Virus record (IMG/VR): IMGVR_UViG_3300037882_005271 | Span: 1 to 40,389 of that record | From: a virus | Direction: 5' to 3' (one strand) | Length of the DNA stretch: 40,389 nucleotides | In this document: positions 15,133 through 23,140 of the stretch, piece by piece | Layout: every line of letters starts with the position of its first letter | How positions within the stretch are numbered: position 1 is the first letter of the stretch | The notes under the pieces: generated by a model | Databases searched by the model: none | Seen by the model: the letters and a program-made list of their open reading frames with translations, nothing else | Told to the model about the DNA's origin: nothing | Translations under genes and position numbers: made by a program

Positions 15133-15365
15133 AACTTATTTTTTGATGATGTATAAATTTCTGTCAACTGTTCGCTTACGATGGTACAATCAACCGGGTA
15201 CACCCATTGGCAGGGGTTTACCATAAATACCACCGGCACCTGCTTATAATCAGCCCCTGCCCGGGCGCTTAGCTCAGCAGTAAACTCGGTACCGGCTTTA
15301 CCTGCATACCACATTTGGTGGTGCTGTACTTTTTGGCTGATGCGTATGGTATATATTTTTTTCAT
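15129..15365 (-). CDS. Small protein of unknown function
   Basis: 78 aa, a compact beta-rich sequence with HHQMWYAGKAGTEF (about 15-28) and NPCQWVYPVDCTIVSE (about 50-65). It may be a small SH3-like or OB-like barrel, but I recognise no family. It is coupled by ATGA to the ASCH protein behind it and lies 14 nt after the stop of the 100-aa gene, so it belongs to the same early operon. Confidence 0.68.
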   Translation of the reverse strand: MKKIYTIRISQKVQHHQMWYAGKAGTEFTAELSARAGADYKQVPVVFMVNPCQWVYPVDCTIVSEQLTEIYTSSKNKL

Positions 15366-15379
15366 GTATTTTTTAATAA

Positions 15380-15682
15380 TTATGAGAACCGATAGCTTTC
15401 GTCAACTTTAATAATCGTTGTTTCAAATGGAAACCCATCTGCTGCCACCTGCTGTATCATATTCATCAGGTAAACACTGCCGGTAAATACTACATACTTG
15501 AGGCTGTTTAATTCTATTTGCAGATGCAGGCACTTACCGTTGCCTTTTTCTTCAAATTTTGAGCATTCAATCTTATAATCAATCACGTTTATAAGGCGGT
15601 TTAATATGCGGTCAACACTTATTTTATCTCCACTGAAACTTTTTGTATTCACCTTTATTCCGAAGTCGCTAAATTTTTTCAT
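15380..15682 (-). CDS. Small phage protein next to the reverse transcriptase
   Basis: 100 aa, alpha/beta, ending in a segment with GFPFETTIIKVDESYRFS, a PF-TTI pattern I associate with uncharacterised phage proteins. It overlaps the 3' end of the reverse transcriptase by 14 nt. By position it could be a retroelement accessory factor. It does not look like the four-helix Avd protein, being mixed alpha/beta, so I do not call it Avd. Confidence 0.68.
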   Translation of the reverse strand: MKKFSDFGIKVNTKSFSGDKISVDRILNRLINVIDYKIECSKFEEKGNGKCLHLQIELNSLKYVVFTGSVYLMNMIQQVAADGFPFETTIIKVDESYRFS

Positions 15683-16628
15683 GTAATAGTTTTTTCATTA
15701 AGTTTTTACAGTTAGCGTGTTTCATCCATCCGTTGTATGATGCAATGGTGGCCGGGCTGGCTCCTTTGGCCAGCTTACGGGCAAAGTTTTTCTTAATTCG
15801 CTTCCTTAGCCTTGTGTGGGTGTGATAAAACACATACCCTACAAAATCAATACCCCTGCTTGCCACCGGGAAAACCTGGTAGTTACCTTTTACCTGTAGC
15901 AGCAGCCTATCGGCCAGGTACTGCCTAATATCGGCCAGCAACTGGTGCAGCTCTGCTTTGGTTGCGGCCAGTATCACCAGGTCATCGGCATAGCGATAGT
16001 AATATTTAACCCGCTTATCCTCTTTAATCCAATGGTCAAAATAACTCAGGTAAAAGTTTGCCAGGTACTGGCTGAGATAGTTCCCTATTGGCAGGCCGGG
16101 CGCACTGTCAATAATGCCGTACAGCAGCTCCAGCAGGCGGCTGTCTTTAAACTTACGTTGCAGCAGTTGCTTTAGCACCCGATGGTTTACTGAGGGGTAA
16201 AACTTTACAATATCCAGTTTTAAGCAGTATCTGCTGCCTGGCTCATCCCTCAATGCCCGTTTTACGGCATTGGCAGCCGCATGTATGCCCTTCCCTTTTA
16301 TGCAACTATATGTATCGGCTGTAAAATTAGCCACGAAAATTGGCTCCAATACGTTCATTACAGCGTGGTGCAGTATGCGGTCAGGGTAGTAAGGCAGGCG
16401 GTACACTTCCCGTTCTTTTGGCTCATACACTTTAAAGGTGGTGTAAGGGCTGGTTTTAAAATCACCATCCAGCAGTTGCTGGTGCAGCTTCAGCAGGTGG
16501 GCTTCCTTATTCCTGTCATGCACCTTTATGCCCCACTGGCCAGCCTTACCACGGCGGGCAATGGTATCGGCAGCTTGCAAGTTATCGAGGCTGCAAATTT
16601 GTTCAAATAAATTGTTTTCTCTTTTCAC
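15669..16628 (-). CDS. Reverse transcriptase of a diversity-generating retroelement
   Basis: 319 aa, full length for the family. The RT palm has Asp139 in KLDIVKFYPSV, the catalytic YADD at 213-216 and a thumb region starting RGIDFVGYVF. The motif LPIGNYLSQ (179-187) has GxxxSQ, the signature of retroelements that diversify genes, instead of the QGxxxSP of group II introns. It copies the template repeat transcript with errors at adenines and moves the product into the variable repeats. Template and three target genes lie directly upstream in the same orientation, completing the cassette. No group II intron domains (maturase, HNH) are present. Confidence 0.95.
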   Translation of the reverse strand: MKRENNLFEQICSLDNLQAADTIARRGKAGQWGIKVHDRNKEAHLLKLHQQLLDGDFKTSPYTTFKVYEPKEREVYRLPYYPDRILHHAVMNVLEPIFVANFTADTYSCIKGKGIHAAANAVKRALRDEPGSRYCLKLDIVKFYPSVNHRVLKQLLQRKFKDSRLLELLYGIIDSAPGLPIGNYLSQYLANFYLSYFDHWIKEDKRVKYYYRYADDLVILAATKAELHQLLADIRQYLADRLLLQVKGNYQVFPVASRGIDFVGYVFYHTHTRLRKRIKKNFARKLAKGASPATIASYNGWMKHANCKNLMKKLLHEKI

Positions 16629-16741
16629 TTTGGCTTTGCTTTTAAAAGGTCATCTTCCAACATTGAGCCGTACCAATACCCTTTTTGCTTAAATCATTTT
16701 TTGGCATGTTGCCAAGGCCTGTGCTGCCATTATCATCCTCT

Positions 16742-16813
16742 GCAATGCTGGGAGCTGACATTCGTATTCGTATTCCAGTTATCGTAGTCGTTGAACGACA
16801 GGCTGGAACCTGC
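16742..16813 (-). repeat. Template repeat (TR) of the retroelement
   Basis: A 72-nt sequence in the 226-bp non-coding gap between the last target gene and the reverse transcriptase. Read on the minus strand as 24 codons it has 20 adenines and several AAC/AAT codons (FNDYDNWNTNTNV). Compared with the three variable repeats, every difference lies at a template adenine, apart from one boundary base in VR2. The rest of the gap (16629-16741 and 16814-16854) probably encodes the structured retroelement RNA. Confidence 0.95.
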
Positions 16814-16854
16814 ACACAAACAACCTAAGCCCAGGCAGCACACAACCCATTTAA

Positions 16855-17235
16855 TTATTGCAAATACAACCATGCTTTTGCATACAAGTCTGCAAACTTT
16901 TTACCGGCATACTCCGCAGCCTCACTACTGACGAAGCAAAGCCGGGAGCCGACACCCGTATCCGTAAGCCAGCGACCGTAGCCGTGGAACGACAGGCCGG
17001 AACCCGCAGGGCATTCAGCACTTGCTTTTACTTTCATCCACGGATGATATTTATATTGATTGGAGTTGCTCCAATCAGGCTTCCATCCGTTGTTTATTGC
17101 CTGAGTAATAATTACTAACTGGTAGTGGCTGATAATTGCTTCCTGATGTTCTTTTGGCAATCCTTTTACCACTGGCAGGGTTGGATTAATTTTGAGCAGC
17201 TCACAGGCATGCTCAAATGATTTTACTTTTTTCAT
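16855..17235 (-). CDS. Diversified C-type-lectin-like target protein 1
   Basis: 126 aa. The N-terminal part has SFEHACELLKINP, QLVIITQAINNGWKPDWSN and YKYHPW, the scaffold usual for Bacteroidota retroelement targets. The variable region (GLSFHGYGRWLTDTGVGSRLC, split over residues about 77-100) is followed by a constant C-terminus with AAEYAGKKFADLY. The fold is inferred to be C-type-lectin-like, displaying the variable residues for ligand binding. It is closest to the template repeat and is coupled by ATGA to target 2. There is no signal peptide. It differs from the template at 15 adenines. Confidence 0.92.
   Translation of the reverse strand: MKKVKSFEHACELLKINPTLPVVKGLPKEHQEAIISHYQLVIITQAINNGWKPDWSNSNQYKYHPWMKVKASAECPAGSGLSFHGYGRWLTDTGVGSRLCFVSSEAAEYAGKKFADLYAKAWLYLQ
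16936..17007 (-). repeat. Variable repeat VR1
   Basis: 72 nt aligned without gaps to the template at 16742-16813. It differs at 15 positions, all template adenines (for example AAC to CGC, AAT to CTT, GAC to GGC). All other bases are identical. Confidence 0.94.
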
Positions 17236-17606
17236 TTTACAAAGTTTTGATGGTTCATAAAATCAGCCCACAGCTCCGGAAACTGTGCTGCTGAATATTT
17301 AGCCAGCTCTGCCGACTTAAAGCAAAGCCGGGAGCCGACATTCGCATCCGTAAGCCAGCCATCGCAGTCGCCGAACGACAGGCCGGAACCCGGTTCCTTT
17401 TCCTCAAACCAAAGTACATACTTGTACTCATCACTATCACTCCAGTTTGGTACCCATCCTTCATTGAGGGCTTCGGTTATCACCGTGAGCTGGTAATCTG
17501 CCAGCAGGCCACGCCTGTACTTTTCAGGCAAGCCATTCAGGTTGGGCAGTTCGGGGCTTATGCCCAATGCTTTTGCAGCATCTTCAAAATTTTTAATTGC
17601 TTCCAT
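17232..17606 (-). CDS. Diversified C-type-lectin-like target protein 2
   Basis: 124 aa, a paralogue of targets 1 and 3: NFEDAAKALGISP, QLTVITEALNEGWVPNWSD, YKYVLWF, then the variable region (GLSFGDCDGWLTDANVGSRLC, about residues 76-99) and a constant end SAELAKYSAAQFPELW. It carries a cysteine from a template TAC codon (to TGC), a substitution absent from the other two. Its start shares one base with the stop of target 3 (TAATG), and its end couples to target 1 by ATGA, so the three are one translational unit. Confidence 0.92.
   Translation of the reverse strand: MEAIKNFEDAAKALGISPELPNLNGLPEKYRRGLLADYQLTVITEALNEGWVPNWSDSDEYKYVLWFEEKEPGSGLSFGDCDGWLTDANVGSRLCFKSAELAKYSAAQFPELWADFMNHQNFVK
17322..17393 (-). 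repeat. Variable repeat VR2
   Basis: 72 nt aligned to the template. All internal differences (13) fall at template adenines. The first codon (CCG against template GCA) also differs at a guanine, suggesting that the homing boundary lies just inside it. Confidence 0.93.
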
Positions 17607-18091
17607 TATGATTGTTTTATTGTTAAAAAGTCATTATACAAGTCAATGAATTGCTCACCTGCATATCTGGCCAGCTCTGCCGACTTAAAGCAAAGCCGGG
17701 AGCCGACATTCGTATCCGTAAGCCAGCCATCGTAGCCGTGGAACGACAGGCCGGAACCCGCAGGGTTGGCTTTAAAATATGGATAGTACTTATACTGGCT
17801 GCTATTGCTCCAGTCGGGTGTCCATCCTTCGTTTAAGGCTCTGGAAATGATGGTGAGCTTTTGCAAGGCTACACAGGCGGCATTATCTCCGAAAGGATCA
17901 TCTGTACTGATTAAAAAACTGTGCTGCTGTATGCCTAAGACAGCACAGGCATCTTCGTAGCTTTTTACACGCTCCATTATCCCATCTAATAAATTGTATG
18001 CTCCCAACAAATTAGTGAGTAACTTTTTGCCTGCATCATCGGCACTCTGGTACGCTTTTACAGCGTTTACTTTTTCAATTTTGATTTCCAT
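17606..18091 (-). CDS. Diversified C-type-lectin-like target protein 3
   Basis: 161 aa using the ATG at 18091; a GTG at 18127 would add 12 residues but overlaps the methyltransferase stop. An extra N-terminal helical segment (KVNAVKAYQSADDAGKKLL) precedes the common scaffold: SYEDACAVLGI, KLTIISRALNEGWTPDWSN, YKYYPYF. The variable region (GLSFHGYDGWLTDTNVGSRLC) and constant end SAELARYAGEQFIDLY follow. It is first in transcription of the three targets and differs from the template at 12 adenines. The longer N-terminus may serve to anchor or oligomerise it. Confidence 0.92.
   Translation of the reverse strand: MEIKIEKVNAVKAYQSADDAGKKLLTNLLGAYNLLDGIMERVKSYEDACAVLGIQQHSFLISTDDPFGDNAACVALQKLTIISRALNEGWTPDWSNSSQYKYYPYFKANPAGSGLSFHGYDGWLTDTNVGSRLCFKSAELARYAGEQFIDLYNDFLTIKQS
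17690..17761 (-). repeat. Variable repeat VR3
   Basis: 72 nt aligned to the template with 12 differences, all at template adenines. It is nearly a subset of VR1, sharing the CAC-GGC-TAC stretch. Confidence 0.94.
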
Positions 18092-18107
18092 TTTTGATTG
18101 ATTATTG

Positions 18108-19598
18108 TTAATTAAAAGATTCAACACATTGCCCTACCAGCCATTCCATTACTGGCGGCGTTACCGCATTACCACATTGCTTTACCTGCTCCCTGGCAGT
18201 ACCCAGCACCACATAATCTTTATCAAAGGCCATTGCCAGTTTTACTTCTGGTGCTTTTATCATGCGGTAATAGCAATCTTCCAGTGCTGGCCGATGGCCC
18301 TGCTGGTAGGTAACAAGTTGGTGGGTGTCCTGCGTGGTGCAGGTACCTAAAGGATCAGTAATATGTGTGGCCTGCGATGTGCCGTACCAGTAACTGATAA
18401 AACTGCTCCAGCTTTCGTTGGTAATAATGCCATGATACCCTACTGATGTGGCTGTGCTTAAAGGTTCGGTTATTGCCCTTGCAAGGCTGGTGCCTTTATT
18501 TTCTACAATAAAAGGCGGGGTAATTAATGCGCTGCTGTCGGTTGTTGTTTGTGTGGCAAATACTCCTGATACAGTATTGGCATTGCCTGCCGCTTTGGTA
18601 TGCTCCAACCTTACAATAAACGGGGGCGTAACCAGCTTATTGAATGATTGTGTGGGGATGGTGCTGAATATGCCCTGCACAGGGTTAACCCTAAACCCTA
18701 CGCCAGTGCTATGCTGGTCGTTAACAACAAATGGGTTGCCAGAATATTTATCCAGCCCGTAATTACACCTGCGCACAGTGTTTGGCACCAATGGCTTTTC
18801 CCTTTCAGATATTTTTGTTCCTATATCCGACCAATCTATGCAATTGGCAGCAGCATAGTAGTAAGGCTCTACCAGTGTACCATCTACAGGGCATCGGTAA
18901 ACATATTGTGTTTTATATTTTCCAAAATGCTTACCCGGATGTTTCCATGTTTGCACTGCCTGCACATCCTTACCGCACTTGCTGCAATGGGCAGCAGGTG
19001 TGTAATCGAGATTAGGTGCTTTGTTGCCTTTTTTCCAAAATATTATATACATCCTATCCCTGCTTTGAGGGGTTGGCAAAAAGTGTCGGCTGTTGAGATA
19101 AACGGCTTTGTGCTGATACCCTAATGTGTACATTGCATTGAGCCAGGCACTGTACATTATCCATTTACGGGCTTCCACCACATTTTCTACGATGATATTA
19201 TTGTACTTGTGATACTCAGCGAACCTTACCACATCCCACATCGTAGCCCGGCTTCTCTCGGCAGCAGCATCTATCTTACCAGATACGAACATTTCCATTT
19301 GCGTCTGGTGATTCTTTTTACCATTGGATGGCCCGTGGTTGGTACATTCAGGGCTGGTAATCAATATGTCGGTTGATGGATACCGGCGTGGCTCTGATGC
19401 GCTTATATCGGCACAGTCGTGGGCTGTATCTGGGAAATTTGTGTTATGAGTTTCGATGGCTAATTTCCAATGGTTCATGGCCAGTGAAACCTCCAACCCG
19501 CCGCCCATTTTACGGCTAAGATTGCGCACTCCCTGGCTGCTGCCGCCTGCACCGCAAAACTGGTCGGTTACTGTTATGTGTGATTTTTTTCTGCTCAT
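18108..19598 (-). CDS. DNA cytosine C5-methyltransferase
   Basis: 496 aa from the ATG at 19598, which follows the upstream stop by 1 nt; the start at 19616 would lie inside the helicase gene. Motif I is DQFCGAGGSSQG (12-23). Motif IV is SPECTNHG with catalytic Cys85, a PEC variant of the usual PPC. Motif VI is VENV, motif VIII is in PTPQSRDRMY, and motif X is CGNAVTPPVMEW. An inserted segment holds CSKC and a later RCPVDG, a partial zinc-ribbon pattern. No restriction partner is visible, so protection of phage DNA is the likely role. Confidence 0.93.
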   Translation of the reverse strand: MSRKKSHITVTDQFCGAGGSSQGVRNLSRKMGGGLEVSLAMNHWKLAIETHNTNFPDTAHDCADISASEPRRYPSTDILITSPECTNHGPSNGKKNHQTQMEMFVSGKIDAAAERSRATMWDVVRFAEYHKYNNIIVENVVEARKWIMYSAWLNAMYTLGYQHKAVYLNSRHFLPTPQSRDRMYIIFWKKGNKAPNLDYTPAAHCSKCGKDVQAVQTWKHPGKHFGKYKTQYVYRCPVDGTLVEPYYYAAANCIDWSDIGTKISEREKPLVPNTVRRCNYGLDKYSGNPFVVNDQHSTGVGFRVNPVQGIFSTIPTQSFNKLVTPPFIVRLEHTKAAGNANTVSGVFATQTTTDSSALITPPFIVENKGTSLARAITEPLSTATSVGYHGIITNESWSSFISYWYGTSQATHITDPLGTCTTQDTHQLVTYQQGHRPALEDCYYRMIKAPEVKLAMAFDKDYVVLGTAREQVKQCGNAVTPPVMEWLVGQCVESFN

Positions 19599-19599
19599 A

Positions 19600-22128
19600 T
19601 TAAAATGGTAAATCATCGGCTGGTGGCGGTGGTACTGTACCCTCTGGAAGCAATTGAGTTAATTGCTCAGCTTCAGCTCCAATATCAACCGTTACACCGT
19701 CTCTTTCGGTTACAAAATCTTTTCGGTAAAAAACTAATGGCCTGCCATTATCGCTCACTTCAATACGCAGCCTTTCCATTTTCCCATCTTTCATTTGCTC
19801 CACATAATCAGGGTAGCTGTACCGTATCTGCTTTTCTTTTACGTGTATAAATCTATCTACCTCAAAACTCCCTGTATCCTGGCCGTTTGCAAACTTTTGT
19901 AAAGCAGCATTTGTGGCTTCATCTCTTGTGCTAAATTCAGTTTTAGGATCTCCCTGCAGGTAGTATACATGGTATGGCCTCACTTTAAGGTTATCCTGTA
20001 AAATTTTTGCTATGTAGTTTTTTTCGTACCGGTTGCCAAATACCTGCTTATGTATAACTGTTGGTGTCATCTTAATTTCATCATACCCGGTATTTAAAAA
20101 CAGGTTTTCCAGGTAATACCTTATTTCTTTTTCTGCCGTAGGCATACTGTACCTGATGATGCGCTGGCGGGCTTCTGTTTTTAACAGATCAGGGTGAAAC
20201 CACATGCGGCCACTTTCTTCGGTACTTAACTTTCTGCGGTTTAAAAAGCTCAAAAAGGCAGGCATTTCCTCCACGAATGTGTCTAATATGCGTGGGTTTT
20301 CGCTTGTAAGCTGCGGTACTTTTATTACCCAATAACGGATATCATCATCAGTAAGGGTGATAAAGTTCTCTTCGTTATTGGTTATGAGTACAAAAACTAA
20401 AAAGCAATCAAGCTCTACCTGGCTTTTGCCCTTGGCATTCATGTAAATTTTACGGGCAGTACTGAGCGATTTTATTTTGTCAATTACGTGTACCTTATCA
20501 ATTTTCGCCTCATCGCATATAACCACTTTTTTGGTTACCCAATGGGCATTAAAATCGCCAGCAAGGTCGGCATTACCTACAATGGCAACATTACTGCTGA
20601 GCATTATGCGTAAAAAGTTTGCGAAAGTACTTTTACCTGTATTATTTTCTTTACTTACCAGGCAAATGATAGGCAGCTTAAGCCACGGCTGCTGAAACAA
20701 TATCTGCAGGTAATCCAGCGCCATTTCATAAGTATTATGCTCCCGCCTTTCTTTTGTGCCGGGATGCCGGTAGGTAACTGTTTTATTGCCAAAAAGGTGT
20801 AAAATAAACCTCAATATAGTGGGGCAATCCTCATCTGTACATGGCTCTTCATCCGGCTGAATTTCCAACTCATTGTACACATTAAAGCAGTTATTGATTA
20901 TCCTGGCATATTCAGGCCCATGCACCGGCACATTGCAAAACTCTTCATACTTTGCTATGTGCTTAAAAATATTTGCACCATGATCCTGCTTTATCGTGGA
21001 TGTTTTCCTGTTTTTAAAATATTTTTCCAGTTGCTTATACTGGTTGGGTATATTTACCCACTTATAATAATCATCACCCACTCTAAAATATAGCTTGGCA
21101 CTGCTGGGTACTTTTACATCGCAATCTCCTGTTTCTGCATTATAAGCGTACCTGGTTCCCCTAAAAACAAACTCCTTATCTTTTATCTCTGGCCGGCGCT
21201 CGGTATGAAACAAATAAAAATCCTTTACATCCTGCAAATGAAAGTGGCGCCATACTTTACCAAGGCCATGCGTAATATTAAATTTTTTAAAAAATGTACC
21301 TGCAGCACTTACGCTGTGCAGCTCAGTAATTATTTGTTTTTGAGTGGCTTGCTCATTAGAAAAGTAGCATAGCAAATCATCTATCCCTTTAAAATCATCC
21401 CGTGTATGATTGCCGGAAACACTATCCCTGATAGCATCTATATCTACATGTATGAACCATTTTTCTAAATCATAATCATCCAGCAGCGTTTTAAAGGTAG
21501 ATATACTGGTAAAAAATTGTGATGGCCGGGTATAAAGGTCTAAATCAGCATCAATACCTGCATTTCGGCTCAAATCAAGGCAGTCACCATCCGTAAGCCA
21601 TACAATGCGCTTTACCTGGCATGTTTTAATCAAATCCAGTATTTCGGTATGCAGGGCACCTTTTTCGGCATCACGCATGTGAGTAATACTGCTTAGCCCT
21701 ATTATATATGCCCCATGCATATCTGCTTTAAAAGCCTTAAAGTATCCTTCTACCAAAAAAAGTGTGTGTATGCTTGTTTTTTGTTCGTAAGCTTCTACCA
21801 GTTTTGGAGGAAAAAACGGGTATGTGCCAGCTCCCTTTGGCAGTAAGTACTTAGCTTCTTTGCCATTTTTAATAACGGGTGTTTCAAGCCTGGTAATACT
21901 GTATGTTTTGCTCCACCGGCTGCTTTCTGTTTTAAAATTTATTAAGCTGCGCTGCAGGGTGTATAGTAATATTTTTATTCCCTCCGGTACTTGCTGAAAA
22001 ATTTGCATAGGCTCCAGCACGTTTCCATCAGTACCATTGCGCCAAATATTAATATTATTCAGTTCAGCGGTAACGCCGAGTGCATCCATGCGCCTCTGGT
22101 AGTATGATATTGTATCTTTTTCAGCCAT
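19600..22128 (-). CDS. TOPRIM / SF3 primase-helicase (DUF5906-like)
   Basis: 842 aa from the ATG at 22128, which shares a base with the upstream stop (TAATG). The N-terminal part has a TOPRIM-like core: LFLVEGYFKA (Glu about 127) and IVWLTDGDCLD (DGD about 180-182). The C-terminal part is an SF3 ATPase with P-loop KENNTGKST (Lys about 499), Walker B VVICDEAK (about 535-542) and sensor ITNNEEN (about 582). A short acidic/proline tail (PPPPADDLPF) resembles the C-terminal tip of ssDNA-binding proteins. It is the main replication protein recognised here. Its helicase part is the homologue of the degenerate domain in 10341-11768. Confidence 0.92.
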   Translation of the reverse strand: MAEKDTISYYQRRMDALGVTAELNNINIWRNGTDGNVLEPMQIFQQVPEGIKILLYTLQRSLINFKTESSRWSKTYSITRLETPVIKNGKEAKYLLPKGAGTYPFFPPKLVEAYEQKTSIHTLFLVEGYFKAFKADMHGAYIIGLSSITHMRDAEKGALHTEILDLIKTCQVKRIVWLTDGDCLDLSRNAGIDADLDLYTRPSQFFTSISTFKTLLDDYDLEKWFIHVDIDAIRDSVSGNHTRDDFKGIDDLLCYFSNEQATQKQIITELHSVSAAGTFFKKFNITHGLGKVWRHFHLQDVKDFYLFHTERRPEIKDKEFVFRGTRYAYNAETGDCDVKVPSSAKLYFRVGDDYYKWVNIPNQYKQLEKYFKNRKTSTIKQDHGANIFKHIAKYEEFCNVPVHGPEYARIINNCFNVYNELEIQPDEEPCTDEDCPTILRFILHLFGNKTVTYRHPGTKERREHNTYEMALDYLQILFQQPWLKLPIICLVSKENNTGKSTFANFLRIMLSSNVAIVGNADLAGDFNAHWVTKKVVICDEAKIDKVHVIDKIKSLSTARKIYMNAKGKSQVELDCFLVFVLITNNEENFITLTDDDIRYWVIKVPQLTSENPRILDTFVEEMPAFLSFLNRRKLSTEESGRMWFHPDLLKTEARQRIIRYSMPTAEKEIRYYLENLFLNTGYDEIKMTPTVIHKQVFGNRYEKNYIAKILQDNLKVRPYHVYYLQGDPKTEFSTRDEATNAALQKFANGQDTGSFEVDRFIHVKEKQIRYSYPDYVEQMKDGKMERLRIEVSDNGRPLVFYRKDFVTERDGVTVDIGAEAEQLTQLLPEGTVPPPPADDLPF

Positions 22129-22544
22129 TACTTCATAAACATTTTTGTATTCTGTAATTCCTGTTCTTTCAATTTTATATCGTTCCACCACTCTGTAATC
22201 AATACATTTTGTACTTCCATATTTCTGCTTACATACTGGAATACGATATGCTGCAATTTGAACCTCGGTGGTAATGGCACATTCTTATTGTAAAATCTGC
22301 TGAGTAAAGCTGCCTGGTATGCTGCCGGAAAGCCGCAGTTAATAAAAGCAAGTACATCCCTTATTTGTATATACTCTGTAGACCTTATGGCAACTACTTT
22401 TACTATACCCAAAACTTTGTTTTTTAAAATGGCCGTTAGTTCATTACCAATAAAGTATTTCTCATCGTCAAGTGCCCGTAAATCGCTGAAAGTTTCGGCG
22501 AAAAGTTTACCATTATGATTAATTGAAAAATTTATTTCGTGCAT
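22128..22544 (-). CDS. Early-operon protein of unknown function
   Basis: 138 aa. The N-terminal half is beta-rich (NFSINHNGKLFAETFSDL, then ILKNKVLGIVKVVAI); the C-terminal half is helical with FKLQHIVFQYVSRNMEV. I do not recognise a family. It sits between the HTH protein and the primase-helicase in a tightly overlapping operon (4-nt gap before, TAATG after), so a replication accessory such as a loader or DNA-binding factor is plausible. Confidence 0.7.
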   Translation of the reverse strand: MHEINFSINHNGKLFAETFSDLRALDDEKYFIGNELTAILKNKVLGIVKVVAIRSTEYIQIRDVLAFINCGFPAAYQAALLSRFYNKNVPLPPRFKLQHIVFQYVSRNMEVQNVLITEWWNDIKLKEQELQNTKMFMK

Positions 22545-22548
22545 ATAA

Positions 22549-22800
22549 TTAACTTAATGTACTTTTTTTTAAAGCATATTGTAAGCAATCAGATTTATTG
22601 TATCTGTACCGGTTTCCTGCTTTTTGAATATTTATTGTGCCGCCTCTTGTGGTGCAGTTTTTAAGCAATGCGGTTTTTTTTAAACCGGTAATTTTTGTTG
22701 CATCTTCAAGCTCTAACCAAGTATTATTTACACTGGTTGACTGCTGTTTATTTAGCAGATTAATGATGGTATCCAGCTTTTCAATAATTGCAGATAACAT
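22549..22800 (-). CDS. HTH (excisionase/MerR-like) DNA-binding protein
   Basis: 83 aa. A short N-terminal coiled-coil-like helix (IIEKLDTIINLLNKQQ) is followed by a winged helix of the HTH_17 type: WLELEDATKITGLKKTALL, then an NIQKAGNRYRYNKSDCLQYA wing and helix. Such proteins act as excisionases or transcription factors. It follows the Cro-like gene by TAATG. Given the integrase elsewhere in the phage, excisionase is a reasonable guess, but control of early genes is equally possible. Confidence 0.75.
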   Translation of the reverse strand: MLSAIIEKLDTIINLLNKQQSTSVNNTWLELEDATKITGLKKTALLKNCTTRGGTINIQKAGNRYRYNKSDCLQYALKKSTLS

Positions 22801-23072
22801 TATGCTCTTTTTTGTAAGAGTGACATGATATCTTTTACTTTAAAGCTGCTTTGTATAATCATCAGCACATTTATGTGTGCCAGATTTGGGCTTTCACTCT
22901 TTATTTGTTTGGCAATGGCCTGCTCACTTACTCCAAAACTCATAGCAATTGTTCTGCGCAACTGAGGGGTATCAATTTTATTTACCCATTTTGGCTTTAA
23001 TACGTAGGAATGTAAGGGGATAATCACCCTGTTTTTTTTATTACCACTTTGTGGTATTGCTTTTGTTACCAT
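22800..23072 (-). CDS. Cro-like HTH regulator
   Basis: 90 aa. A basic N-terminus is followed by an HTH of Cro/CI type: LRRTIAMSFGVSEQAIAKQI, with later MSLLQKRA. It is transcribed divergently from the CI-like gene across a 147-bp region containing palindromic operators, the classical immunity arrangement. As first gene of the early operon it is likely the lytic-phase regulator acting on the same operators. Confidence 0.75.
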   Translation of the reverse strand: MVTKAIPQSGNKKNRVIIPLHSYVLKPKWVNKIDTPQLRRTIAMSFGVSEQAIAKQIKSESPNLAHINVLMIIQSSFKVKDIMSLLQKRA

Positions 23073-23090
23073 TTTTGTTACTTTTGCATT

Positions 23091-23129
23091 TATAAAATTT
23101 TACGTAAATAAGTAAGTAAAATTTTACTT
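23091..23129. promoter_or_regulatory. Two palindromic operators in the immunity region
   Basis: Site 1 is TATAAAATTTTACGTA (23091-23106). Site 2 is the perfect palindrome AAGTAAAATTTTACTT (23114-23129). Their shared core TAAAATTTTA is centred 24 bp apart, placing both sites on the same DNA face by a little over two turns. Site 1 matches the cores at 11952-11967 and 26023-26038 at 15 of 16 bases. Confidence 0.7.
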
Positions 23130-23132
23130 CGT

Positions 23133-23140
23133 CAAAGATA
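23133..23140 (-). promoter_or_regulatory. -7 box of the early (Cro-side) promoter
   Basis: TATCTTTG on the minus strand matches TAnnTTTG. The predicted start of transcription falls inside operator site 2 (23114-23129), so repressor binding would block it. Three GTAAC/GTTAC motifs at 23141-23177 lie just upstream and match the repeats at 9951-10190. Confidence 0.55.

Noticed and set aside
15669-16628. Group II intron or retron reverse transcriptase
   Set aside because: There is no maturase or endonuclease domain, no intron boundaries and no msr/msd. The GxxxSQ motif and adjacent template/variable repeats identify a diversity-generating retroelement.
19598-19616. Upstream start for the C5 methyltransferase
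   Set aside because: It lies within the primase-helicase gene; the ATG at 19598, 1 nt after that gene's stop, fits the coupling pattern of the operon.
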